From assembly GCA_041488155.1 (NCBI GenBank), contig JBGPOS010000077.1:1-15429 (forward strand): a stretch of 15,429 nucleotides of DNA, given 5' to 3'. Source of the stretch: JBGPOS01 sp041488155 (GTDB lineage: Bacteria; Chloroflexota; Dehalococcoidia; Tepidiformales; Tepidiformaceae). The notes beneath the pieces are model-generated. The model made no database searches and was not told where the DNA came from. It saw only the letters and a program-made list of their open reading frames with translations. The translations under genes and the position numbers were made by a program. Every line of letters starts with the position of its first letter. The stretch's first letter is position 1. Shown here one piece after another: positions 7,305-14,033 of this stretch.

Positions 7305-8318
7305 CTAGAGCGCCCAGGCCGAGCCGCACTTCGCGCAGGCCGCCGGGGGCTCGCCTTCGAGCATCCGCGCCCGCCAACGCTGGTAGCGCGGGCCGTTCCA
7401 TATCTCCTCCAGCGTCTGCCGGAATGCGTTCCCCAGTACGAGCCCCTCGTAGGGCGCGTCTGTGAACGGTGCGATGCAGCAAGGGAGCACGTTCCCGTTT
7501 GCCGTGATGTAGACAAGCGACCACGGCCGCCGGCAGGCCCGCCACGGCGCTGCGGCCACGTCGGGCGCGAGCGGGGACGGCATCGCCTCTGACGACCCGC
7601 GCAGAGCCACTCCCAGCGTCCGGGCGACCTCAGCCGCCTCCTCGATCGCCGCCTCTTCAGCCTGCGTCAGGCGGCCGTAGAGCGCCTCATCGCCGGTCGC
7701 CCGGCCTCGTCCCGAATAGACCAGCCGCTGCAGGTAGACCTCGCTGATACCGGCCCGATGGGCTACCCGGACGAGCGACGGCAGCTCAGCTACGTTTGCC
7801 TTCATTCCCGTCATCCAGAGCGAGACGCGAGGCGTTTGCGACCCGGCTCGCTCCTTCGCTGCCGCCAGGCTCTGCACGTTCGCGATGATCCTCGCGAAGC
7901 CGTCCGCGCCGCGTACGAGCCGGTAGGTCTCGGGCGTCGCGGCGTCGACCGACACGCGGACCTCGTCCAGCCCGCTCGCGACCAGCCGGTCCAGCAACTG
8001 CCCGCGCAGGAGTAGTCCGTTCGTGTTGAAGAGCGCGTACGCCCCGCGAGCCTTCACGAGCGCGATGATCTCCGGCAGCCGCTTGTTGAGGGTCGGCTCG
8101 CCGATCCCGTGGAGGACGACACGGCGCACCTCCGGAGCCTGTTCGAGGATCGCCACTACCCGCTCTGGTGTGAGGTCGGCGAACGCCTCGGCCATCCCCC
8201 AGTGCTGCGGGCAGGTGGTGCAGCGCAGGTTGCAGCGGTTCGTGACCTCGAGGTAGAGCTCGTCCGGGGGGTGCGGCACGGTCAAGCTGCGAACGGCCTC
8301 GGCGGACGGGGCGGTCAT
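7305..8318 (-). CDS. Radical SAM protein with SPASM-like C-terminal domain
   Basis: This 337-residue enzyme has the radical SAM cluster motif C29-x3-C33-x2-C36 (NRCNLRCTTC), the SAM-binding GIGEPT (71-76; GGEP-like) and a TIM-barrel core to about residue 240. The C-terminal part has C262, C280-C281 in NGNVLPCC and C328/C331 in CAKCG, resembling a SPASM/twitch auxiliary Fe-S region. Such enzymes modify peptides, sugars or other small molecules by radical chemistry. The ATG at 8318 overlaps the upstream molybdoenzyme stop as ATGA, so the two are translationally coupled. No small peptide-precursor gene is visible nearby, which argues against a RiPP maturase. The first domain does not look like the ArsS arsenosugar enzyme. 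Substrate unknown. Confidence 0.88.
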   Translation of the reverse strand: MTAPSAEAVRSLTVPHPPDELYLEVTNRCNLRCTTCPQHWGMAEAFADLTPERVVAILEQAPEVRRVVLHGIGEPTLNKRLPEIIALVKARGAYALFNTNGLLLRGQLLDRLVASGLDEVRVSVDAATPETYRLVRGADGFARIIANVQSLAAAKERAGSQTPRVSLWMTGMKANVAELPSLVRVAHRAGISEVYLQRLVYSGRGRATGDEALYGRLTQAEEAAIEEAAEVARTLGVALRGSSEAMPSPLAPDVAAAPWRACRRPWSLVYITANGNVLPCCIAPFTDAPYEGLVLGNAFRQTLEEIWNGPRYQRWRARMLEGEPPAACAKCGSAWAL

Positions 8319-9511
8319 GCCGGGCCGCCCCCGGCGGCAGCGCGGACGATACTGAAGTCGGGGGCGAACGCCTCCGCCTCACCCCGCACGAAGATGCGGT
8401 CGATTTGTTTGACCATGTTCTGGCCTGGATAGCCGGGCACGATCAGGCGCACCGGGAAGCCATGGTTCTCACTGATCGGCGCGCCGTTGACGTGCGTGAC
8501 GAGGAGCGCCCGATCGTCGTCGAGGCGCCGGCGGTGCCAGGTGAACCCGTAGCCGCTAAGGCTGTGAAACGCCACCGACTTCGTTCCCGGACGTTCCCCG
8601 GCCAGCGCGAGCACGTCGCGCAGTCTTGGGCCGCGCCACATCGGACGCTCGGTCCAGCCGCTCACGCAGCTGATCCGGACCCGGTAGGAGTAGGCGGGCA
8701 ATCCTAGAAGGTCGTCGTAGCTCAGCTCCATCGGGTTGTCGACTTCGCCATCGATCCGAAGCCGGTAGGTGGAGACATCGACGTTCGAGTGCTTGCCAAA
8801 GAGCGTCTCGACCGGGAAATCACCGGGTCCGCCTCGCTCTTCCTTCGGCACCCGTCCGATGAATAGCCCGTCGAGGTTCCACGACCGCGCTGGTGTGTTC
8901 TGGAAGAGCAGCGCCAGCCCAAGCCCGCTCGCGCTCATCCCTCCAAGCAGCGCCCGCCGTGTCACCCGCCCGCGGGGCGCTTCGCCGTAAGGCGACAGTT
9001 CGGGAGCCGCTTCCGCCCTCCCGGAGGTCGAACGAAGCGCTGCAGCCAGGTGCCACATGAGGTGGATGGTGACCAGCGGCGCGCCCACGATCGATGCCCA
9101 GAGGTGCACCTGCACCGGCTTCGCGTCGAACGGCCAGATGTTCGTGACCGTGTAGTAGTAATGAAAGAGCATGTACAGCCCGCTGAAATAGAGGACGAAG
9201 AAGTCGGCCGCCAGCAACGGCGAGAGCAGGCGTGGCACAGGCCCCGGCGGACCTGCGGCCTGGAACCGAGGCACCCGCAGGTAGTAGCCCCCAAGCCTGA
9301 ACCCAGTCGTCCCGTACTTGCCCAGCAGGAAGGGGATCGAAGCAAGGCCCACGTAGAAGTGGACGAAGCGTACCGGTGTGAACCAGGGCGGCAGGTCGTA
9401 GTTGAACGTGTAGAGATAGAAGAATCCGCCGCTCGCGAAGAGCAGCGCAAGCATCACGCTCAGCGCGAGCCCGACGTGCGCCGTGAGCCGGGTGCTCGAA
9501 AAGGGGGGCAC
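8315..9511 (-). CDS. Membrane cytochrome b-like domain fused to SUOX/MsrP-type molybdopterin oxidoreductase
   Basis: The 398-residue protein has four N-terminal hydrophobic helices (about 11-35, 47-66, 98-118, 135-159) with histidines H12, H51, H117, H136, H150 and H154, some of which could bind haem b. A basic stretch with RRALLGG (185-191) leads into a fifth helix to about 205, which looks like an internal twin-arginine signal. The C-terminal domain (about 245-378) is of the oxidoreductase-molybdopterin (sulfite oxidase/MsrP) type. C282 in RISCVSGW is the likely Mo ligand, with further family motifs GFTWH and HGFPVRLIVPGY (350-361). With five helices the Mo domain would sit outside the cytoplasm. 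The GTG at 9511 starts 9 bases after the upstream stop; a GTG at 9574 would overlap that gene by 55 bp. Substrate unknown; methionine-sulfoxide repair is one option. Confidence 0.83.
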   Translation of the reverse strand: MPPFSSTRLTAHVGLALSVMLALLFASGGFFYLYTFNYDLPPWFTPVRFVHFYVGLASIPFLLGKYGTTGFRLGGYYLRVPRFQAAGPPGPVPRLLSPLLAADFFVLYFSGLYMLFHYYYTVTNIWPFDAKPVQVHLWASIVGAPLVTIHLMWHLAAALRSTSGRAEAAPELSPYGEAPRGRVTRRALLGGMSASGLGLALLFQNTPARSWNLDGLFIGRVPKEERGGPGDFPVETLFGKHSNVDVSTYRLRIDGEVDNPMELSYDDLLGLPAYSYRVRISCVSGWTERPMWRGPRLRDVLALAGERPGTKSVAFHSLSGYGFTWHRRRLDDDRALLVTHVNGAPISENHGFPVRLIVPGYPGQNMVKQIDRIFVRGEAEAFAPDFSIVRAAAGGGPA

Positions 9512-9519
9512 GGTGGCGC

Positions 9520-11199
9520 TCAGGGATGAACCTCGGACGAAAGGCGGCTCAGCGCGGCCCGCGTCGCCGGGCACCGCTCGGACCCGGTCAGCCGTTCAGC
9601 AAGCGAGGCCAGCGACCCGAGGTCGTCGACGTCATGCCATTCCGGGAGGACGGCGACCGAGTAGCCGAGGTGCCGCGCGTTCGACATCGTGCGTGCGAAA
9701 ACCGTGCCTGTGCTCCATTCCACGCCGTCGAAGAGGCCGTCCGTGGGGCGCCGCGCCCCCGCCAGGTAGAATCCACCGTCGCCCGCGGGGCCGAAGACGA
9801 GGTCGTGTCCGGCCAGCTCCGCGAACGCCTCGGAGATAAGTCCCGAAGGCAGGTCCGGGCTATCGGAACCGATGAGGACCGCCCGTGCGTGCAACGCCAG
9901 TGACCGCCGCAGCGCGAAGAGGATGCGGTCGCCAAGGTCGCCGTCGGCCTGGACCCGGAGGGATGCGTCGCCGGCGACCGCCTCGAAGTAGGGAAGCGCG
10001 TCCGCTGGCGTGTACTCAACCGCCGTCGTCCAGGATCCCGAGGACGCGACTGCCAGCGTGTCCTCGAGAAACGCCGCCGCCAGCGCCGCCGCGGCATCGA
10101 ATCCCAGCGCCGCCGCAAGGCGCGTCTTGGCTTCGCCGGAGAACGGCGCTTTCGTCAGGATCACGAGCTCGCCGGCGTCAGGATCCCGCGTCAGCGCGCG
10201 GATGCAGCCGAGCGCCCGGCTGAGGGCGCCGGACTCCGCGAGCAGGCTCACCCGGAACGCGCCGGGGTACCCCAGGGTTTCGCCCGGGAGGAGGAAGAGC
10301 CCTTCCTCGCGCAAGGCTCCCAGCGCCGGTTCGTCCACGTGGAACGGGGGCCGGGCAAGCACTGTCAGGCCAGCCGTTGCAGGGGTCCACGTCCACCCGT
10401 GGCGCGCCAGGACGGCCTCGACCTCGGGTTGGTTCCCGCGGACGTGTGCCACGACCCCTGCCAACCGCTCGTCGAATTCGCGGAGCGCCACCTCCGCGAC
10501 GGCCACGGAGAGCGTCGAAGGACCGCCTGACAGCAGCCGCAACTCGCGTTCTATCCGTGCTCGGAGGGAGGCGTCGCGCGTGGCCACCCAGCCGATGCGC
10601 AGTCCCCCGAGTCCCAGCGGCTTCGAAAGGTCGCCAACGCTGACAGCGCCGGGATCAATGTCGGCCGCGGCCGCGATACGGCGGCCATCGAGAGCGAGTT
10701 CGCGGTACACCTCGTCGACGACGGGCACCGCGCCTGCTGCCAGCGCGCTCGCGATAAACGATTCAACGTCGATGATCTGTCCGCCGGGCACCGACGGGTT
10801 GCAGGCGATCGCCACCTCCGCAGACTGCGTCCAGCGGACCACCACCCGGGCTCCTGCTCTCCCTGCCGCCGCGAGCAACCCGGCGTAGACGCCGCGCTCG
10901 GCCACAGCCACGCTGTGCGCATCGAGCAACGCATGGGCGATCGCCGCGAGGCCTTCCGACGCTCCGGACGTGACCAGCACGTCGCCAGCTGCCAGGGTCT
11001 CGTATCGCGCCGCTATCGCTGTTCGCAGCGCCAGCGACCCCTGCGGAGAGGTGTAAGCGAGACTTTCGACCTCGCCCAACGCCGCGCTGTCGAGTGCGAT
11101 CGGCGTTGGCGCCGGGCTTGAAACAGAAAGATCGACCATCCCCGCCCGGAAGTGCCGGTCGTAGTAGTCGATGAGGTCCAGGCCGGGGCTGTCGGTCAT
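9520..11199 (-). CDS. Fusion: class I/II aminotransferase + DUF2064/TIGR04282-type transferase
   Basis: This 559-residue ORF holds two complete domains in one frame. Residues about 20-335 are a fold-type I PLP aminotransferase: VTSGASEG (77-84), substrate/cofactor N134 in CNPSVPGG, D162 in VVDEVYREL, PLP lysine K193 in DLSKPLGLGGLRIGW, and carboxylate-binding R316 in FRVSLL. Residues about 344-538 match the DUF2064 glycosyl/nucleotidyl-transferase-like family (rSAM/selenodomain-associated transferase 1): VILTKAPFSGEAKTRL, GDLGDR, IGSDSPDLP (443-451), GPAGDGGFYL (470-479) and DVDDLGSL. The join is a short stretch near 336-343 with no internal start in a good context. The ATG at 11199 follows GGGTGGCGT. 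An upstream in-frame extension to 11352 would run into the SDR gene and looks non-coding. Each domain is confident; the joint substrate is unknown. Confidence 0.87.
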   Translation of the reverse strand: MTDSPGLDLIDYYDRHFRAGMVDLSVSSPAPTPIALDSAALGEVESLAYTSPQGSLALRTAIAARYETLAAGDVLVTSGASEGLAAIAHALLDAHSVAVAERGVYAGLLAAAGRAGARVVVRWTQSAEVAIACNPSVPGGQIIDVESFIASALAAGAVPVVDEVYRELALDGRRIAAAADIDPGAVSVGDLSKPLGLGGLRIGWVATRDASLRARIERELRLLSGGPSTLSVAVAEVALREFDERLAGVVAHVRGNQPEVEAVLARHGWTWTPATAGLTVLARPPFHVDEPALGALREEGLFLLPGETLGYPGAFRVSLLAESGALSRALGCIRALTRDPDAGELVILTKAPFSGEAKTRLAAALGFDAAAALAAAFLEDTLAVASSGSWTTAVEYTPADALPYFEAVAGDASLRVQADGDLGDRILFALRRSLALHARAVLIGSDSPDLPSGLISEAFAELAGHDLVFGPAGDGGFYLAGARRPTDGLFDGVEWSTGTVFARTMSNARHLGYSVAVLPEWHDVDDLGSLASLAERLTGSERCPATRAALSRLSSEVHP

Positions 11200-11266
11200 A
11201 CGCCACCCAAGTCTGGGGTGGCAATGCGGTAAGCCGGTTACAGGATCCTGAACAGTTGACCGCCGC

Positions 11267-12076
11267 TCAGCCGGTGAACAGCCCGCCATCTGGGAAGATG
11301 ATCTCCCCAGTAAAGAAGCTCGATTCGTCGCTCGCCAGGAACAGCGCGGCATTGGCGATGTCGACCGGCTTCCCGAGCCGCCCCAGCGGCGTACCGGCGA
11401 TCAGGTTGCGCACCCGCGCCTCGTCCGCACGCATGCTGGCTGTCATCGGCGTCTCGATGAAGCCCGGGCCGATGGCGTTCACGCGCACCTGGTGGCGAGC
11501 CAGTTCGAGCGCCAACACCTTGGTCAGCATCCACACGCCGGCTTTCGAAACGCAGTAGTCCGCCGCGCCCACGATCGGGATCTTCGCCGCCCCGGACGCG
11601 ATGTTGATGATAGAACCGGGCCGCCCGCTCGCAAGCATCCGCCGGGCGACCGCGCGATCAGTCAGCATCACGCCCGTCAGGTTGACGTTGATCACCTTTT
11701 CCCAGTAATCGGTCGGTTTGTTGATGAGCAGTGCCGCATCGCGCTCGCCGCTCACCTCCGACGGCTCGCTCCCGCTCACGTACAGTGCGTGCGAGATCCC
11801 AGCTGCTGCCAGCAGGACATCGATCTTGCCGAAGTCGGCGATCGCGCGGTCGGCGAGCGCTTCGCAGTCGGCCTCGCGGCTGGTGTCTGTGCGCACGAAG
11901 ACCGCCTTTCGCCCGAGCGTCTTCACCAGCGATACCGTCTCGGCCCCTCGCTCCGGGTTCAGGTCGGCGACCACGATGTCGGCGCCTTCTTCGGCAAACC
12001 GCACCGCACAGGCCTGTCCGATCCCGCTCGCCCCGCCGGTCACCACCGCGACTTTGCCTTCGAGTCGACCAGCCAT
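11267..12076 (-). CDS. SDR-family NAD(P)-dependent oxidoreductase
   Basis: This 269-residue classical short-chain dehydrogenase has the nucleotide-binding TGGASGIG (13-20), D38 at the end of the second strand (favouring NAD(H) over NADP(H)), AAGIS at 91-95 in place of the usual NNAG, N132, and the catalytic S161, Y174 and K178 (YCVSK). The C-terminus FTGEIIFPDGG is standard for the family. The substrate (an alcohol/ketone) is not predictable. The ATG at 12076 is supported by a strong AGGGAGGGA ribosome binding site (12081-12089), the best in the window. An extension to 12349 would overlap ndk entirely out of frame. It lies 88 bp after ndk and 67 bp before the aminotransferase fusion, on the same strand. 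Confidence 0.93.
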   Translation of the reverse strand: MAGRLEGKVAVVTGGASGIGQACAVRFAEEGADIVVADLNPERGAETVSLVKTLGRKAVFVRTDTSREADCEALADRAIADFGKIDVLLAAAGISHALYVSGSEPSEVSGERDAALLINKPTDYWEKVINVNLTGVMLTDRAVARRMLASGRPGSIINIASGAAKIPIVGAADYCVSKAGVWMLTKVLALELARHQVRVNAIGPGFIETPMTASMRADEARVRNLIAGTPLGRLGKPVDIANAALFLASDESSFFTGEIIFPDGGLFTG

Positions 12077-12110
12077 CGCGTCCCTCCCTACGGCGTCACC
12101 CCGCTCGCGG

Positions 12111-12116
12111 ATTCTA
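12111..12116 (-). promoter_or_regulatory. Candidate -10 element upstream of the SDR gene
   Basis: TAGAAT (read on the minus strand) matches the -10 consensus at five of six positions and lies about 35 bases before the SDR start, inside the 88-bp gap after ndk. No clear -35 is found 16-18 bases upstream. If active, it would let the SDR gene and the following block be transcribed separately from tsaE-tsaB-ndk. Confidence 0.3.
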
Positions 12117-12164
12117 ACCGGGGGACGCTCGGGCGCTACTGCTGACCGCGATGCCCGGCCGGCG

Positions 12165-12620
12165 TCATTCGAACACCCACTTATCGGCATCCCGCTTCCA
12201 CGCCAGGATCTCGTCCGGCCGGAAGAAGAGCGCGCACTCTCGCTTGCCACTCTCCGGACTGTCGCTGGCGTGGACCAGGTTGCGACCCCGTTCGAGCCCA
12301 AAGTCGGCGCGGATGCTTCCCGGTGCGGCTTCCGCAGGGTTGGTCGCACCCACGCTCCCGCGCACGGCCTGCACTGCGTTGGCGCCTTCGAACACGGCCG
12401 CGATCACCGGCGAGCTGGTGATGTACTCCACCAGCCCGTCGAAGAACGGTTTGCCTTCGTGCTCGGCGTAATGCCGGCGCGCCAGGGCGGTGTCTATCTG
12501 CATCAGCTTCAGGGCCACGATCTGCAGTCCGCGGCGTTCCAGCCGGCCGATGACTTCGCCCGCCAGGCCGCGCTGCATGGCGTCGGGCTTGACCAGCACT
12601 AGCGTCCGTTCGCGTGTCAT
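12165..12620 (-). CDS. ndk: Nucleoside diphosphate kinase
   Basis: This 151-residue protein moves the terminal phosphate of NTPs (usually ATP) to NDPs through a phospho-histidine. K11 in LVKPDA, the NPAEA segment (94-98), R87/R104 and the active-site H117 in NLVHASDS are all present. The C-terminus is a typical KWVFE-like end. Length is the usual one for the family (about 140-152). GGAG lies 5 bases before the ATG as a good ribosome binding site. It sits 19 bp downstream of tsaB and is probably co-transcribed with tsaE-tsaB. Identification is secure. Confidence 0.97.
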   Translation of the reverse strand: MTRERTLVLVKPDAMQRGLAGEVIGRLERRGLQIVALKLMQIDTALARRHYAEHEGKPFFDGLVEYITSSPVIAAVFEGANAVQAVRGSVGATNPAEAAPGSIRADFGLERGRNLVHASDSPESGKRECALFFRPDEILAWKRDADKWVFE

Positions 12621-12639
12621 GGATGCTCCATTCCCGGTC

Positions 12640-13254
12640 TCAGCGCGGCCCGCCAGCCCTGGCGGTGCGTGGCAAAGAAATACTCGGCTCGCGCAGGTAG
12701 AGCGCCTCCACTTCGCCGTCCCCCAGGTCTGCGAAGGAAGGCAGCGCGTGCGACAGCCCCGCCCGGCAGCGCGCCTCCGGCCCGATTTCCAGGCCTCCCA
12801 ACGCGCCTGCGCCGTCTCCAGCCAGCTTCAGGCCCCGCAGTTCCGTCGCCGTCGCGCTTCTCAGCGCACCGGCCGGGGCCCTGGCGCGAAAGTCCTGCGC
12901 GGCGAACTCGCCCCTGCCCGCCGGGTGGATCGCCGTGAAGTCGCTCAAACCGGCCGCCGCGGCGACCGCTTCCATGGTTGCGATACCCCTGAGGGGCACA
13001 CCCCGCGCGAATGCCAGCCCCTGGGCGGTGGCGATGCCCACCCGAAGCCCGGCGTAGCTCCCCGGCCCGCGCGTGACGAGCACGCCCGTGAGCCCGGCGC
13101 GACGTTCGCCGAGCAGCTCATCGATCGCGGAAAGCAGGAGGCGTGAGTGGTCTTGCGCCCCGTCGCGCGCCAGCGACGAGACGATCGCGCCATCGACCGC
13201 GAGGGCGAGGGCGAATTCGGTTGATGCCGTGTCGATGGCCAGGACAGTGTTCAC
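12640..13254 (-). CDS. tsaB: tRNA t6A biosynthesis protein TsaB
   Basis: This 204-residue ASKHA-fold protein is the TsaB partner that, with TsaD and TsaE, places threonylcarbamoyl on A37 of ANN-decoding tRNAs. The N-terminal LAIDTAS (5-11), the DHSRLL segment (35-40) and the hallmark RGPGSYAGLRVG (62-73) are clear. It is somewhat short compared with typical family members (about 220-230), the missing part being in the degenerate C-terminal half. The GTG at 13254 overlaps the tsaE stop as GTGA (4 bp); a longer reading to 13398 would lie inside tsaE. tsaD and rimI, common neighbours, are not in the window. Confidence 0.93.
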   Translation of the reverse strand: MNTVLAIDTASTEFALALAVDGAIVSSLARDGAQDHSRLLLSAIDELLGERRAGLTGVLVTRGPGSYAGLRVGIATAQGLAFARGVPLRGIATMEAVAAAAGLSDFTAIHPAGRGEFAAQDFRARAPAGALRSATATELRGLKLAGDGAGALGGLEIGPEARCRAGLSHALPSFADLGDGEVEALYLREPSISLPRTARAGGPR

Positions 13255-13724
13255 GCTGCCCCGAGCGACTCCACCAGTTCGGCCCCGCGAGGGCCCCTCG
13301 GCAGGAAGCGCAGCCGACGTTGACGGTCCACGTCGCCGTAGCGCAGCTCCACCACGAGTCCGTCGCCGGGCAGGAGTTCGGCCCCACGCTCGGGCCATTC
13401 GATCACAAGGACCCCTCGCTCGGCGTAGTCCCAGAGCCCGAGCTCATCGAGCTCTTCGACGTCTTCGATGCGGTAGAGGTCCACGTGGAAGAGCGTTTCC
13501 CTCCCGCCATACTCGTTCATCAGGACGAACGAGGGGCTGTTGACCAGCGCCGCACAGTCGAGTCCCCGGCCGATGCCCTGGGCGAGACAGGTCTTGCCCG
13601 TGCCAAGGTCGCCACTGAGCAGTACGACATCGCCCTTGCGCAGCGCCCGCCCCAGGCGCTCACCCAGTTGCCGCGTCTCCTGCTCGTCGCCGGTCGCCAG
13701 CTCGAAATCGTGGTGGTCGGCCAT
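13251..13724 (-). CDS. tsaE: tRNA t6A biosynthesis ATPase TsaE
   Basis: This 157-residue P-loop ATPase acts with TsaB and TsaD in t6A37 formation. The Walker A is GDLGTGKT (38-45), followed by NSPSFVLMNEY (62-72), HVDLYR (80-85) and VIEWPER (107-113), all family hallmarks. I chose the ATG at 13724 because it gives the normal length; a start at 13802 would add a non-conserved 26-residue stretch crossing the likely promoter. No ribosome binding site is seen, but TATACT ends 7 bases upstream, suggesting a leaderless transcript. It is the first gene of the minus-strand run, divergent from rho. Confidence 0.95.
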   Translation of the reverse strand: MADHHDFELATGDEQETRQLGERLGRALRKGDVVLLSGDLGTGKTCLAQGIGRGLDCAALVNSPSFVLMNEYGGRETLFHVDLYRIEDVEELDELGLWDYAERGVLVIEWPERGAELLPGDGLVVELRYGDVDRQRRLRFLPRGPRGAELVESLGAA

Positions 13725-13731
13725 GGAAGTC

Positions 13732-13737
13732 AGTATA
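13732..13737 (-). promoter_or_regulatory. Candidate -10 element of the tsaE operon
   Basis: TATACT on the minus strand matches the -10 consensus at five of six positions and ends 7 bases before the tsaE ATG, so transcription would begin at or next to the start codon. No convincing -35 is present 17-18 bases upstream. Confidence 0.4.
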
Positions 13738-13818
13738 GGCAAGCCCTTTCTTATGCCCCACGCGCCGGGCCACTGCGGAACGAGCACCCGCCTGCCGAAC
13801 ACCCCTATGCAGATCCGG

Positions 13819-13848
13819 TTGCATTTTGTCCAATCCCGATCGTATGCT
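13819..13848 (+). promoter_or_regulatory. Candidate rho promoter
   Basis: TTGCAT (13819-13824) and TATGCT (13843-13848) are spaced 18 bases apart and face rho. Transcription would start near 13855, giving a leader of roughly 180 bases. Both hexamers are imperfect. Confidence 0.35.
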
Positions 13849-13854
13849 GGCTGT

Positions 13855-13895
13855 GACTGCTGGACATCGGGCGACTCGAACGGTCGCGAGCAGTC
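13855..13895 (+). promoter_or_regulatory. Nested hairpin at the start of the rho leader
   Basis: GACTGCT (13855-13861) pairs perfectly with AGCAGTC (13889-13895). Within it GCGAC (13871-13875) pairs with GTCGC (13883-13887) around a 7-base loop. Nine bases bulge on the left side and one on the right. It would form the very 5' end of the rho transcript if the candidate promoter is correct, and could protect the message or regulate it. Confidence 0.4.
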
Positions 13896-13940
13896 CCCCG
13901 CACTCCCAGGCGGACATCGGTAACCAGGCGACTGCCTCCG

Positions 13941-13967
13941 TACGCGCGTCCCGGCCTACCGGGCGTA
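13941..13967 (+). promoter_or_regulatory. Second leader hairpin before rho
   Basis: CCCGG (13950-13954) and CCGGG (13959-13963) form a 5-bp stem with a 4-base loop. TACG (13941-13944) and CGTA (13964-13967) can extend it, leaving five bases bulged on the left. It directly precedes the C-rich unstructured stretch in front of rho. Confidence 0.35.
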
Positions 13968-14033
13968 TCCCCAGGAAACACAACAATCCCCACTTCAAGC
14001 CCATCCTCAACTATCCCAGAACACAAGAGAGCC
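13968..14033 (+). promoter_or_regulatory. C-rich, G-poor rut-like stretch before rho
   Basis: By hand count these 66 bases hold 27 C and 7 G, with regularly spaced CCC/TCC clusters and little potential for pairing. This C-over-G bias is what Rho loading (rut) sites look like. Its position, abutting the rho start codon, suggests that Rho binds its own leader and limits its own transcription, as is known for Escherichia coli rho. The composition is observed; the function is inferred. Confidence 0.45.

Noticed and set aside
7276..7545. N-terminal extension of the DUF2079 protein
   Set aside because: It lies inside the radical SAM gene, and the extra residues do not look like a membrane protein.
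7305..8318. Radical SAM gene as ArsS-type arsenosugar enzyme
   Set aside because: DUF2064 next to a radical SAM protein recalls arsenosugar clusters, but the motif region (VTNRCNLRCTTCPQHWG) and C-terminus do not resemble ArsS, and no arsenic methyltransferase is present.
11200..11352. N-terminal extension of the aminotransferase fusion
   Set aside because: It runs into the SDR gene's 3' end and encodes a non-conserved Arg/Ser-rich stretch; the ATG at 11199 fits the domain start.
12077..12349. N-terminal extension of the SDR protein
   Set aside because: It lies across ndk in another frame; a strong ribosome binding site precedes the ATG at 12076.
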